64,000 nt of DNA from Acididesulfobacillus acetoxydans. Its GTDB lineage: Bacteria > Bacillota > Desulfitobacteriia > Desulfitobacteriales > Desulfitobacteriaceae. The position numbers and the translations under genes are program-made. The stretch is from contig NZ_LR746496.1 of NCBI RefSeq assembly GCF_902729405.1, forward strand, positions 4,154,001 through 4,218,000, written 5' to 3'. This document shows positions 1 through 8,786 of this stretch, piece by piece; within the stretch, counting starts at the first letter, position 1, and every line of letters starts with the position of its first letter. The notes under the pieces are model-generated. The model saw nothing but the letters and a program-made list of their open reading frames with translations, was not told where the DNA came from and ran no database searches.

Positions 1-620
1 CGATTATCCACATTAGCCTCTAAAAGATTTCCTGCCTGGATATATTTCTGGGCCAGGGCCGCACGGTTAAGGGTACCGGCCGCTTTGTCCTCCCGGTACT
101 CCTGAACAGCCGCCGCGTACAACGTATCCAAGCGGCTGAGGGCTACGTTTTGCAAAGAACGGATTTCCGGCTGATACTGCCCGACGACCCCGGCCTCTGT
201 GAGCGACGGGGCTCCACTCCCGAGAGACGAATTGGGATTTCCCCCGGACGTACCTCCCGGTACACCACCGCTGGGGTCATGGCTCCCCGAGCCGGTACTC
301 GCTGACAAACCCCCCGATGAACCTCGGGACGAGTCGAAAGGCACAGTGGACCCAGGTGCTCCGGGATCCGCACCGCCCGGCTTCACCCCTGCTCCCTGCC
401 CGGTCACTCCAGTCCCCTGCCCGGCCACGCCCCCGGAAGCAGCGGAATTCTTCCCCCCGGCGCTATCCGGAAACGTGTTGAAGAAGTTCGCTCCGAACTG
501 GTGATAGAGCTGCTGCTTCACTTTGGGGTTAACCCGGAAAAAGGTATTGTATCCCCAAAGTCCCACAACGGCTAAGACCACAACGATCACACTTGTCAGT
601 ATCAGAAGTTTCTTTTTCAT
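1..620 (-). CDS. Membrane-anchored low-complexity protein, partial at window edge
   Basis: The frame starts at ATG 618-620 and stays open for 206 codons to the left edge, so the C-terminus is outside the window. Residues 1-28 form a Lys-rich start followed by one hydrophobic helix (MKKKLLILTSVIVVVLAVVG), a signal anchor. A stretch of about 110 residues rich in Gly, Ser, Pro and Thr follows, then a more ordered helical part (about residue 150 on) with motifs such as EIRSLQNVAL and LYAAAVQEYRED. The protein is probably tethered outside the membrane with the ordered domain carried on a flexible linker. I do not recognise the family. It is the last gene of a minus-strand group with the 40-aa peptide and the YdjM-like gene upstream. 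Confidence 0.6.
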   Translation of the reverse strand, partial: MKKKLLILTSVIVVVLAVVGLWGYNTFFRVNPKVKQQLYHQFGANFFNTFPDSAGGKNSAASGGVAGQGTGVTGQGAGVKPGGADPGAPGSTVPFDSSRGSSGGLSASTGSGSHDPSGGVPGGTSGGNPNSSLGSGAPSLTEAGVVGQYQPEIRSLQNVALSRLDTLYAAAVQEYREDKAAGTLNRAALAQKYIQAGNLLEANVDN

Positions 621-648
621 CGTCTTTTCCACCCATTCTCCTTGGTCC

Positions 649-771
649 TTAGGAACGCAGCACAAAGAAACCAATGACAACCGCCGCAACCAGCACGATG
701 GTCAGAGTAATTATAACCTCCTGACGACTGGGCTTTTGCAAAAAAGCACCTTTAAAAGCTTTCCACGGCAT
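649..771 (-). CDS. Small single-pass membrane protein (40 aa)
   Basis: A 40-residue frame begins at ATG 769-771 with a good ribosome site (GGAGGTGAAACGG) just upstream. It has a basic N-terminus (MPWKAFKGAFLQKPSRQE) followed by one transmembrane helix (ITLTIVLVAAVVIGFFVL) and ends RS. It sits 26 nt after the stop of the YdjM-like gene and 28 nt before the anchored protein, so the three are likely cotranscribed. The function is unknown. Confidence 0.55.
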   Translation of the reverse strand: MPWKAFKGAFLQKPSRQEVIITLTIVLVAAVVIGFFVLRS

Positions 772-797
772 CCGTTTCACCTCCGCCCAAGACGACC

Positions 798-1342
798 CTA
801 TCCCATTTTCCCGGTCCTTAAGGGGGTTGAAAACCCACGCCGCTTGTAGAGTCTGACGGCAAAGTAGGTTGTGATCCCAAGCCCGATGATTTCAGAGATG
901 TAGATGTAGGGATCCGTCATCAGGCCTTGAAATTCCGAGTAAACCCAAGCCATCTTGGCCGCCGGAACGGCTCCGTTCGTCTGTTGACTCAGCTGTGTGC
1001 TGATGAACGGCCAAAACCAGATACGCGGCAACATCCACATGCGGTCGAACACTTCGTGTAACATACTCGCTCCGGCCAACACCAGCCAGCCCAGCTTATC
1101 ATACCGGTACAACCGATATAACCCTATCCCCGTGAGAAGTAGGACAAAAGCTAAGGTGTGGGCATAGACCCTCCCGCTCTCAAATGTACTCTGAAACAGG
1201 ACTCTCCCGATGGGTTTATCGATAAGGTCCGGAAGGAGTGAACCGACCCCCACCAGCCGATAATCCAGCCTTTTTTCGCCGGTAACCTTTTCGACCCCCC
1301 GGCCGCCAAGGTCGTAAAACCCACATGACCAAAAATGAACAT
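798..1342 (-). pseudogene. YdjM-type membrane-bound metal-dependent hydrolase, frameshifted
   Basis: The start is in one frame (ATG 1340-1342, MFIFGHVGFTTLAAGG) and the rest is in another (LVGVGSLLPDLIDKP, then several transmembrane helices, MLHEVFDRMWMLPR, TDPYIYISEIIGLGI), ending at TAG 798-800. This order (MFIFGH..G, GSLLPDxIDKP, His/Asp-containing helices) is that of the small YdjM/LexA-associated inner-membrane hydrolase-like family of clostridia. The two frames can be joined at the run of six T on the plus strand (1271-1276) by a single-base change. It is either a real pseudogene or a sequencing error in a homopolymer. The reaction of the family is not established. Confidence 0.65.
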
Positions 1343-1458
1343 CTTTTATCCTTTCGTGCCTTGGGTGACTTCGGAACCTTGGCGTTGACTTATACTTCGA
1401 CCGCATATTTCCCCTCGCCTCGTACCCAGCCCCCATCCGCCGCCCCCCGCTCGGACGC

Positions 1459-1749
1459 TCACGACCTCAGCAGCGTACCTTCGGCCAGGTCCGTCGTTTG
1501 TCCTTGGGTTTCAGTCTGAGGTTCGGATTGGGTCTGTGTCTGTGTCCGATTAAGGGTCGGCTGAGCAGCCTGCGAGGATATTTGCGTCGGTTGACTTGAC
1601 ACTGTTTGGCCGGACAGATTCTTCGCCGCCACGGGATTGCCACTGCGCTTGGACCCCCAATTGGTCCGAAGATAGAGTGCGATTATAGCCACAACCGCTA
1701 TTACAAAGGTTACTCCGACAATACGTATCTCTACATGTTTCCTGCGCAT
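1459..1749 (-). pseudogene. 5' fragment of an SGNH-hydrolase paralogue
   Basis: It starts at ATG 1747-1749 behind GGGAGG. The first part (MRRKHVEIRIVGV, hydrophobic anchor to about residue 28, then a Gln/Thr/Ser-rich linker) closely parallels the N-terminus of the intact SGNH gene at 3820-4593 (MRKKHPDIRIVVF, anchor, linker). The frame stops at residue 96 inside the linker, before any catalytic motif. It is therefore a truncated copy that keeps only the signal anchor and linker, possibly still expressed as a small anchored peptide. Confidence 0.6.
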
Positions 1750-2414
1750 TTCGTTCCTCCCACGACGCTGACGTGTTACATCCCTACAAGGGCAACGCTC
1801 AGATTATTTCAACGCCCACTTTATGAGTGGGCAGGACTTATCGTCAAGAAGACCGATGGGGCTTTCTAATCTGCCTTAAGACGATCAGTAATGCGCCCTA
1901 TTTTACGGACGAAAAAACGCTGGAGCCTACTTATTTGAAGGCTTTGGCCAAGTTAATCAATCGCGCTGTGTTGCAATTTCATTGTCAGAATACTTTCCCG
2001 TTGTGTGGGGGACTGACCCCGGCACAATTCCGACGGGACGAAGGAATTGTGGTCGAGTATAAAGAAATCCAGCTGTTGCCCAGTCCCTTCCTAGAGGACT
2101 CCGGCGTATAATGGTAATTGACACCCAGTATAAACCGTGCTCCCGGTTTTGGCTTAAGGCAGCTATTAAAAGGCCATAATTCATAAACGGCGCCCAGCAA
2201 TCTTTTTCCCGAGGCGGTAGTACCAAGTTACAATCCTGGACTTTCATATAAACTTCCATTCAGGAAGGTCACGGGCCATTTGAACCGCCCACACCGCACG
2301 TCCCCCGAAAACAAAGAATCATTTCTCGGCCGTATCCAGGATCTCGCCACGGAATTTATGGTCTAATCGAGGATGGGAAGTTAGCCTCATGCATCAATCA
2401 ACACTCAAGTTAGG
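1750..2414. other. Gene-free stretch, probably eroded DNA
   Basis: No frame in this 665-bp stretch has a convincing ribosome site together with a recognisable product. Overlapping minus-strand frames at 1957-2259 and 1985-2200 suggest a decayed gene, but I cannot identify a family. Confidence 0.4.
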
Positions 2415-2693
2415 TCACGGATTTGCGGCTTCTAAATCAGATCCCCTCACTTCAAATACCTCAGCTTTGGGCTTTTTGTTGCAGGCAACGCACAGGGGAA
2501 CGATGTACCAGCTCCTATCGGTTGAACTCACCTTTTGAACATGGGCCCCAACTTCCGCCCTCGAAGAGCAATCATCGCAGGAGCAGATCCCGAACCGCCT
2601 TCTTTTCTTGCTCTCCCACCACTCTTTCCATGAGGAGTACCCACCGGGAGGCGTGTTATCCCCAGTTCCATTTAGGTTCTTCACCTTCACCAT
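2415..2693 (-). CDS. Small Cys-rich, HNH/zinc-ribbon-like protein (92 aa)
   Basis: The frame starts at ATG 2691-2693 behind GGAGAGGGATAA. It begins MVKVKNLNGTGDNTPPGGYS and carries a paired-cysteine arrangement, CSCDDCS ... AEVGAHVQK ... WYIVPLCVACNKK. The pattern C-x-C-x-x-C ... H ... C-x-x-C is a probable metal site, like the core of HNH or zinc-ribbon proteins. I recall similar stand-alone proteins as widespread, uncharacterised genes of accessory regions. Nuclease activity is not shown, and no catalytic His-Asn-His triad is evident. It stands alone between decayed sequence and an SGNH fragment. Confidence 0.6.
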   Translation of the reverse strand: MVKVKNLNGTGDNTPPGGYSSWKEWWESKKRRRFGICSCDDCSSRAEVGAHVQKVSSTDRSWYIVPLCVACNKKPKAEVFEVRGSDLEAANP

Positions 2694-2871
2694 TTATCCC
2701 TCTCCTCTCAAATTCACGATAATTGAATTGCATGAGGAACTTCCCATCATCTTCATCTATCCTAAAGGTATATCCCGCCAGCACCACGGTTCCAAATCAT
2801 GCAGCGTTTACCCGGTCTTATCGCAGTCAGCACGGCTTATCTGCCTACGTATTGCCGCTCAAAACACCCGG

Positions 2872-3054
2872 CTAGCCTCCACCCAGAACCTCAACCGCAC
2901 ATTTTCCCATCGCCTCATACCCCTGAAGTGAGGGATACTTGCCGTCACCCGACTTACCCTTTAGATAGATTCCTTTGCTATCAAAGAGAACTTGGGCAAA
3001 ATCCAGAGTCCGGATGTTCTCTTCTTTAGCGTAGGCGCTCACCCAAGCTTGAGA
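2872..3054 (-). pseudogene. 3' fragment of an SGNH-hydrolase paralogue
   Basis: The last 60 codons of this frame (SQAWVSAYAKEENIRTLDFA ... GDGKYPSLQGYEAMGK ... VEVLGGG) match the C-terminus of the intact SGNH protein at 3820-4593 almost residue for residue. Homology stops abruptly at about 3054, and the upstream frame is unrelated. It cannot simply be the missing end of the 5' fragment at 1459-1749, because on the minus strand the 3' piece is read first. The two come from different copies or from a rearrangement. A 10-bp inverted repeat lies just beyond the break. Confidence 0.65.
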
Positions 3055-3073
3055 CCCGTAACTCGCCCCCGGT

Positions 3074-3102
3074 GGCCGGTTACGTAGGGTCCGTAACCGG
3101 CC
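3074..3102. repeat. Perfect 10-bp inverted repeat at a gene break
   Basis: GGCCGGTTAC and GTAACCGGCC flank a 9-nt loop, 20 bp from the point where SGNH homology ends (about 3054). It could be a hairpin terminator lacking a T-run or the scar of a lost element. Confidence 0.45.
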
Positions 3103-3217
3103 TTGGCTCCATTCGATCTGTCGGCTTTTTTCCAGCCTCGGTCTGCCCGAGTGCTCCGGTGCCCGGAAGCGACCGCTCCGAATTGAAGAGTTCATTGGTA
3201 CGCAACGACGGTTTTAG

Positions 3218-3703
3218 TTAATTTGCCTTGAATAACTCGTCAAACCTATTGACCTTGACCTGCATCGCATGGTCCCTGCCACCACCAACGGATATTCTAT
3301 AGGCGTGCTCACCCTTTTTCCGGCTGATAGTCATAGATTGCTTCCCAAGATCGATAATTTCTTTTATTTCGTCTCTCGTCAGAGCCGCAACTTCGCTTTC
3401 CGCCAGCCCCGCCACGGCGCACATAAGTGCCACAACAAGGTTCCTACCCTGGTCAATGTATCCGGTTATCTCGTCTATATCCTTCTCAGTCAGCCTAAAA
3501 ACCCAACTGTTGTAGTCCTCCGCCTTTACGTCACTCTTGTCAGTCCGATACTTAATAAACAATCTAAATTCACCGTTGTCGGTCGTAAAATCATACACTT
3601 GCCGATCCTCATCGCCCTCCACCAGAGCAGGGTGAATGTGCCTGTTTAACAGTATTGAAAGTACCGCTCCATAATAAAAATCCGACACTTTTACCTTTGA
3701 CAT
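3218..3703 (-). CDS. Conserved hypothetical protein (161 aa)
   Basis: I place the start at ATG 3701-3703 (MSKVKVSDFYYGAVLS) because GGAGGAGC stands 9 nt upstream; a longer frame exists to 3742. The protein is a soluble alpha/beta type without signal or membrane segment. Notable stretches are ALVEGDEDRQVYDFTTD, EFRLFIKYRTDK, NSWVFRLTEKDIDEI and, near the end, ISRKKGEHAYRISVGGGRD. I recall similar proteins of unknown function in accessory regions of Firmicutes, but cannot assign an activity. No partner gene is directly adjacent. Confidence 0.6.
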   Translation of the reverse strand: MSKVKVSDFYYGAVLSILLNRHIHPALVEGDEDRQVYDFTTDNGEFRLFIKYRTDKSDVKAEDYNSWVFRLTEKDIDEITGYIDQGRNLVVALMCAVAGLAESEVAALTRDEIKEIIDLGKQSMTISRKKGEHAYRISVGGGRDHAMQVKVNRFDELFKAN

Positions 3704-3819
3704 TGAATACAGCTCCTCCCTCTTATAAGAACCACGGTCCACCTCACATAGCCTCTCCCAGTTCGTGCCTTACTCACCGCTGCTCATCCTTCGTGTTAAT
3801 CACCGCCCCAAACACACCG

Positions 3820-4593
3820 CTATCCTCCGCCCAAGAGTTCAACCGCGTATTTCCCCATGGCCTCATAGCCCTGCAGCGAAGGATATTTTCCATCATTCGA
3901 CATGCCCTTGAGGTAAACCCCTTTACTGTCAAAGAGAACTTTAGCAAAATCCAGGGTCTGGATGTTCCCTTCCTTGGCATAACCTCTGAGCCAATCCTGC
4001 ATGGCCTTAATCCGCTGCCCCAGCCCGGGATAAGGCAGAGGGAGCGCTAAGATCGGGATAATGTGATTAGCCCGCGCCCTCTCTACCATCGCTTCGACCG
4101 CGTTTTGATAGTCCGCCTCGCTCACCCGCTGAATGGCATCCCCATCTCCGACAAAAATGATGACTCGCCCGGGCTTTTGCGCCACCACATCCGGGTCAAA
4201 GTGCGCAAGCACGTCCTGAGAAGTCTGACCGACTCTGCCTTCGTTGATGACCGGGATTCCGAGATGACTGCCTACCCAATGGGGCCAGGAGTTCCCGGGT
4301 CCCACCGGGTTTCCGTACGTGAAGGAGTCTCCCACGGTTACGATCTTGGAGTTGAGGGGTTGAGGCGTGCCCTCGTTCCTGTGATCCTGTGCTGGTGTCA
4401 GGTCTTGGTTCGGCTGGGTATGCTGCGTCACAGCAGCCGCCGACTCGCTCGCTTTAAGTTGTCCCGTCGCGACAGGACTGCCGCTAGGCTGCTTGTGCCC
4501 CTCATTCGCCCGAAGATCCAACACGATGATAACCATAACCGCCATCATGAGGGCAAACACGACGATTCGGATGTCCGGGTGCTTTTTACGCAT
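3820..4593 (-). CDS. Membrane-anchored SGNH/GDSL hydrolase (257 aa)
   Basis: Start ATG 4591-4593 follows a G-rich ribosome site (GGGGGGGAG). Residues 1-28 are a signal anchor (MRKKHPDIRIVVFALMMAVM), followed by a 55-residue Gln/Pro/Thr linker. The catalytic domain begins with IVTVGDSFTYGNPVGPGNSW, the block I nucleophile motif GDSF, then block II GRVGQTSQD, VIIFVGDGDA in the block III position (Asp where Asn is usual) and a terminal SLQGYEAMGKYAVE helix. The block V DxxH motif is replaced by DGKYPSLQGYEAMG, so the usual catalytic His is not evident. SGNH enzymes of this layout act as esterases on cell-surface carbohydrates. Here the neighbouring polysaccharide operon suggests a surface glycan as substrate, which is inference. 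Two fragments of paralogues lie downstream. Confidence 0.75.
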   Translation of the reverse strand: MRKKHPDIRIVVFALMMAVMVIIVLDLRANEGHKQPSGSPVATGQLKASESAAAVTQHTQPNQDLTPAQDHRNEGTPQPLNSKIVTVGDSFTYGNPVGPGNSWPHWVGSHLGIPVINEGRVGQTSQDVLAHFDPDVVAQKPGRVIIFVGDGDAIQRVSEADYQNAVEAMVERARANHIIPILALPLPYPGLGQRIKAMQDWLRGYAKEGNIQTLDFAKVLFDSKGVYLKGMSNDGKYPSLQGYEAMGKYAVELLGGG

Positions 4594-5002
4594 ACTCTCC
4601 CCCCCACGTTTGCTGGCTGAGTCGGTTATGTACATAGGCACGGCGGAAATTTGGCGAGGCCCTAAGAGCCCGGCCGGCAGTGAATAGCCCGGCGTTATCT
4701 GCCGCCTCATCTACACTTGACTCGTAATATTTCAAAAAGCTTTTCCCTTTGAGAGAACAGCCCAGACCCTGTAAGCTTCCCCCATGGTGTTTGATGTCTT
4801 CTTGCCCCGTAGTGAACCAAGTCTGCGAGTCGGGCTGCAGGTGATACCATTACCTGCATGTTGTGTGAGGCCATGGCAAACGCCAATAAAACATTGACAT
4901 AAGCATTGCCTAATACAACGTCCGCAAGCGCCAGGGCCAATAAAGAAAGAGTATTAATGTAATAGTATTTCAGATCGAACTTACAGAACAGGGGCCTCAG
5001 CC
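4594..5002. other. Intergenic stretch with a possible decayed membrane-protein fragment
   Basis: A minus-strand frame at 4707-4940 begins with a hydrophobic run (LALALADVVLGNAYVNVLLA) that continues upstream without a start, then turns into non-descript sequence. It resembles the end of a polytopic membrane protein joined to unrelated DNA. No ribosome site is evident. This is the junction between the polysaccharide operon and the eroded region. Confidence 0.35.
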
Positions 5003-6388
5003 TTAGACTTCCATCGCCCTCTTATGCGTGTAGACCACGGAACCCCGCACCAACTTCCCTGGATGAAGGAACTCGGCGTGAGCTGCTTTCCCAACTATTG
5101 TCCTTCTTCCAATCGACTCGTAGACAACACCTTGCCCTTTCATCTGATTAAGGTCATAACAATTTCTGCCGTCCAGCACGATCGGATTTTTCATCAATTG
5201 CGCGAACTTTGACACGTCAAATTGCTTTATTACGCCCCATTCAGTAAAAATGAAGCAAATGTCGGCGTCCGTAATAGTCTCTTCAATGCTCTCGCAATAC
5301 TCAACCTCCGTAGGAAATACCTTCCTGTAGTTAGGCTCGCCGATAGGGTCAAAAGCCTTAACATGCGCACCGTCATCCAACAGTATTGGTATGTTTTGCA
5401 ATGAAGGAGCATCTCGCAAGTCGTCCGTGTTGGGCTTAAACGTCAGTCCAAGTACCGCAACATTTAGCCCGTAAAAACTGTCATAATACTTTTGTGATTT
5501 CTTAATCAGCTTAAGCTTTTGGTTTTCGTTGACTTCAATTGCCGCCTTAATCGTCTTTATCTCGTAATCGTGGAAATTTGCTAACCAGTGCAAAGCCTTG
5601 GTGTCCTTGGGAAAGCATGACCCTCCATAGCCGATCCCGGCCTGCAGAAAGCTACCTCCGATCCGCGGGTCTAATCCCATTCCATAGGCAACGTCATTGA
5701 TGTTGGCATCAACCAGCTCACAAAGATTTGCGATCTCATTAATGTAGGATATCTTAAGAGCCAGAAAATCATTGGATGCGTATTTAATCATTTCTGCACT
5801 TTTTCTATCCGTAAGGATCATTTCCTGGTCAAAGCCCCGATAAACTTCCCTAAGTACCCGTTCGGCTTCCTCCGATTCCACCCCAACGACAATGCGTGAT
5901 GCGTTCAGGGTGTTCTTGACCGCTGTGCCCTGAGACAGAAACTCAGGATTAGCAGTAACCTCAGCATTGACCCGGTGACACAGGTTGTCGTTAACAATCT
6001 TTGCAATCTTGTCACCCGTGCCGATTGGAACCGTTGATTTTATGACGATGACGGTGTCCCGCTCAATGCTTTTCGCTATCTGGATAGCCGCCTGGAACAC
6101 GTAGGATAGGTTGGCTGACCCGTCCTTTTTTTCCGGCGTACCAACCGCAATTATCGTCACCTCGGAGTTTTTGTAGGCTGCCCTGTAATCGGTCGTGAAG
6201 GTTAGCCTGTCTCTATTTTTGGCAATTAGTTCCTCCACCCCCTCTTCAAAAACAGGTGACCGTCCTAGATTCAACCAGGCTATCTTGTTCTCATCAGTAT
6301 CCACACATACTACGTTATGCCCTTTTTCCGCAAGACAAACTCCGGTTACCAAGCCAACATACCCTGTACCCGCGATAGCTATCCTCAT
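5003..6388 (-). CDS. ugd: UDP-glucose 6-dehydrogenase
   Basis: It oxidises UDP-glucose to UDP-glucuronate with two NAD+, giving an acidic sugar for the exopolysaccharide. The 461-residue protein opens with the Rossmann motif GTGYVG (residues 7-12), has KSTVPIGTGDK, NPEFLSQGTAV and the catalytic cysteine in GYGGSCFPKD near residue 260, then the C-terminal UDP-binding domain (GLTFKPNTDDLRDAP). The length fits the family. I take ATG 6386-6388 as start because GGGGTG stands just upstream; a GTG at 6395-6397 is the alternative and would overlap the preceding gene's stop. It is the last gene of the long minus-strand polysaccharide operon. Confidence 0.95.
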   Translation of the reverse strand: MRIAIAGTGYVGLVTGVCLAEKGHNVVCVDTDENKIAWLNLGRSPVFEEGVEELIAKNRDRLTFTTDYRAAYKNSEVTIIAVGTPEKKDGSANLSYVFQAAIQIAKSIERDTVIVIKSTVPIGTGDKIAKIVNDNLCHRVNAEVTANPEFLSQGTAVKNTLNASRIVVGVESEEAERVLREVYRGFDQEMILTDRKSAEMIKYASNDFLALKISYINEIANLCELVDANINDVAYGMGLDPRIGGSFLQAGIGYGGSCFPKDTKALHWLANFHDYEIKTIKAAIEVNENQKLKLIKKSQKYYDSFYGLNVAVLGLTFKPNTDDLRDAPSLQNIPILLDDGAHVKAFDPIGEPNYRKVFPTEVEYCESIEETITDADICFIFTEWGVIKQFDVSKFAQLMKNPIVLDGRNCYDLNQMKGQGVVYESIGRRTIVGKAAHAEFLHPGKLVRGSVVYTHKRAMEV

Positions 6389-6393
6389 TCCTA

Positions 6394-7329
6394 TCACACC
6401 CCTAATAATCTTTTTGCATGCTTCTTTATTCGCATTACCGTGTGATCAAAGCCCGTTCCAAACTGATCTCGGAAAACTTGTCCGATTCTTTGATCTAAGT
6501 CTAAGCGTTCAAACGAACATTTGCTGGCATCCTTTCCAATAGTTGCATCGAATTCTGACGTCGTTCCGCTGTGGGTACCAGAGCCGTCTAAGCCAATGTT
6601 CTTTATCCTGGAAACGACTGGGTAAACGGTTAGCATGTCAAGCTTTGACTGCGCATAGCACCAGCGAATTGCCCAAGAGTCTATCCTACCCTGCATTTGT
6701 AAGTCTAGCATGTCGGCCATGTCGCGCCCGCCCCGGTTTAGCCTGCGGCGCAGGTCTCGACTCTTCCTGAATTGCGGATAGTCCGACACCTCCCAATCCA
6801 CTCGATCCCATCTGTCCCTCCATGTCGCCCAGCCCCAGCTCGATCCTCTATATGATAGATACAGGTCACTTCTGTAGTCCTTGGGAAATATCATTTTGGA
6901 TGAATTTGTGTATCCGCTAATGGACCATATTCTCCTGTCTGATTCATAGTAACCCAGCGCGCCGTTCATGTACTTGAGAAAATCCGGAGCAGACACCAAA
7001 TCATCCTCGACGACAATTGCTCTACCGTAATTTCCGATTATCTCTGTTACGCCCGAAATGACCGAATTGGCAAGGCCCTTATTGAACTCAGCTTTAACGA
7101 TCTTCACTGATTTGAAGAGCTTTCTCCTCGGCAGGGAATCAATGTACTCTCTCACGGCCGCCACACTTTCTACCGCTTTTTCATTTTTAGGTGCGTCTGA
7201 GTATATATGGACCTGTGTCTCATCTGCCAAGTCGTTTTTTGCTAGAGATTCGATAGTTCGTATAGTGTGTTCCGGCCTTGCGTAAACGAAAACGATCACC
7301 GGAGCATGTAACCAGTTTAAGTTAGACAT
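6394..7329 (-). CDS. Family 2-type (GNT-I-like) glycosyltransferase
   Basis: A cytoplasmic glycosyltransferase of 311 residues. The N-terminus (APVIVFVYARPEHTIRTIES) is the nucleotide-sugar binding strand typical of the GT-A fold. AIVVEDDLV (about residue 110) is the DxD-like metal site (EDD), and SWGWATWRDRWD with DLQMQGRIDSWAIRW forms the acceptor region seen in GNT-I/O-antigen-cluster enzymes. The donor and acceptor cannot be read from sequence. Its position next to ugd allows glucuronate as donor, but that is only a guess. It ends 5 nt before the chosen ugd start, so the two are probably translationally coupled. Confidence 0.8.
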   Translation of the reverse strand: MSNLNWLHAPVIVFVYARPEHTIRTIESLAKNDLADETQVHIYSDAPKNEKAVESVAAVREYIDSLPRRKLFKSVKIVKAEFNKGLANSVISGVTEIIGNYGRAIVVEDDLVSAPDFLKYMNGALGYYESDRRIWSISGYTNSSKMIFPKDYRSDLYLSYRGSSWGWATWRDRWDRVDWEVSDYPQFRKSRDLRRRLNRGGRDMADMLDLQMQGRIDSWAIRWCYAQSKLDMLTVYPVVSRIKNIGLDGSGTHSGTTSEFDATIGKDASKCSFERLDLDQRIGQVFRDQFGTGFDHTVMRIKKHAKRLLGV

Positions 7330-7352
7330 ATTGGTGACACCTCCTCTGTTAG

Positions 7353-8711
7353 TTAAAGATAGTCCCTGAGCCTGATTAGTCGCTTAATCGAAAGTGCCTT
7401 GATTATCATCAACAGTGAAAGTCTTGTGTCTTTGAATAGCCCCAGCACCGCCACGTTGATTATTTGTGCGGCCAATGTCGCAAAAGCTGCACCGTACCCT
7501 CCAAATCTCGGAATCAGGATGAGATTGAGAATTACATTGACTACTAATGCCGAAGATGTATATATCAGCGTGTATCTCTGCAAGCCTTCACGCAGAAGCC
7601 AGAGGGAGCGTGCGGAACCCAGCATGGCAAATGTTCCGGCCCATACGCTAATTGACAAGATACTGGCAGCCTTCATATACGCTGCCCCGTACAATATGCC
7701 TATAATCGCTCTTGAGAACAATAGTATTAGTACCCCAAAACCTATTCCCGACCACGCGACTATGGTATAGAGAGCTTGTACTGAAGAGTTATAACCTGCC
7801 TCATCTGTACTCTTTCTTCTCATGATCACTGGATTGAAGGATGTTATGATGGCCATCGGAACAAAATACCACATCTGCGCCACTCGAACGGCTGCCGAGT
7901 AAATACCTAGTTCAATTTTGCTCGGCAGCATTGCTCCCAGCATAACCTGGTCAATGCGCATGTATAAAGTCACCATGAGCCCAGACAAGATGAGATACCA
8001 GCTTTGGGACAATAGGCCTTTGGCGTAGCTAAGGCTTATTCGCCACGATGAATCCGTTTCTCTGATTTTTCTATAGACAATGAAAAGGGCAATTCCGATG
8101 ATCAACGCATCCAGCATATAGACTAACGCATAAGTAACTAAGGTTCCCTTGAAAACAATCATGGCCATTTTTAACAACGCATCAACAACGTTCACACCCA
8201 TCCTAATCAGGGCTGAGAACTTAGCTCTCTGATAAGCCTGAAGCCAATACTCGATGACCTCAGAAGCCTTAAAAATCATCGTTAAAGACATAATCAATAC
8301 CAAGATGTGAAGGTGTTGGTCATTTGGCTCGGTGAGCTTGATAATGGACATAGCCAATCCTGTTAGCAAAACACCCCCACACAAGCGCAGCAAGAGGCTA
8401 GTGCCTAGAATTGTGCCGTCATCGAAGGTGTCATCCGCAATGGCTTTCACGGTCAGTATTTCCATGCCTAACGTCGAGACCGCAGTGAACAGTCCTACGA
8501 ATGCGTTGGCGAAACTATACTGTCCATACTTTTCCGGACCGAAATAACGTGCCACGAAAGCAATTACGACTACACCAATAACCATGTTGAATACTTGCTG
8601 GCTTACCAACCAGTTGGCATTCTTGACTGTCCTGTTAACAACTCCATTCCCAGCTATAAATTCCCCCAGCTTCAAATATTGCCTCTTCATGTTTTCTATC
8701 GGGTTACTCAA
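7353..8711 (-). CDS. wzx: Polysaccharide flippase, Wzx/MATE-like (452 aa)
   Basis: A polytopic membrane protein with about 12-14 hydrophobic segments in the order of the polysaccharide exporter (MVF/PST) family. An amphipathic N-terminus leads into WLVSQQVFNMVIGVVVIAFV, then ARYFGPEKYGQYSFANAF, a hallmark of Wzx proteins, and MRIDQVMLGAMLPSKIELGI at mid-protein. It should flip undecaprenyl-diphosphate repeat units from the inner to the outer face of the membrane. The operon also holds a polymerase and an initiating transferase, which completes a Wzx/Wzy-dependent pathway. The gene symbol names a role, since Wzx sequences are too divergent for tight orthology. Confidence 0.88.
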   Translation of the reverse strand: MSNPIENMKRQYLKLGEFIAGNGVVNRTVKNANWLVSQQVFNMVIGVVVIAFVARYFGPEKYGQYSFANAFVGLFTAVSTLGMEILTVKAIADDTFDDGTILGTSLLLRLCGGVLLTGLAMSIIKLTEPNDQHLHILVLIMSLTMIFKASEVIEYWLQAYQRAKFSALIRMGVNVVDALLKMAMIVFKGTLVTYALVYMLDALIIGIALFIVYRKIRETDSSWRISLSYAKGLLSQSWYLILSGLMVTLYMRIDQVMLGAMLPSKIELGIYSAAVRVAQMWYFVPMAIITSFNPVIMRRKSTDEAGYNSSVQALYTIVAWSGIGFGVLILLFSRAIIGILYGAAYMKAASILSISVWAGTFAMLGSARSLWLLREGLQRYTLIYTSSALVVNVILNLILIPRFGGYGAAFATLAAQIINVAVLGLFKDTRLSLLMIIKALSIKRLIRLRDYL

Positions 8712-8786
8712 AATTCTATCAGTCCTGTCCCATAAAATACTCTCGGAACGCCCGGTCTCCTCTCCGTCTCGGGCCCGCCTGGTTCG

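Noticed and set aside
1957-2259. 100-codon minus-strand frame with an overlapping 71-codon frame
   Set aside because: No family is recognised, there is no ribosome site, and the reading frame seems broken. It is treated as eroded DNA.
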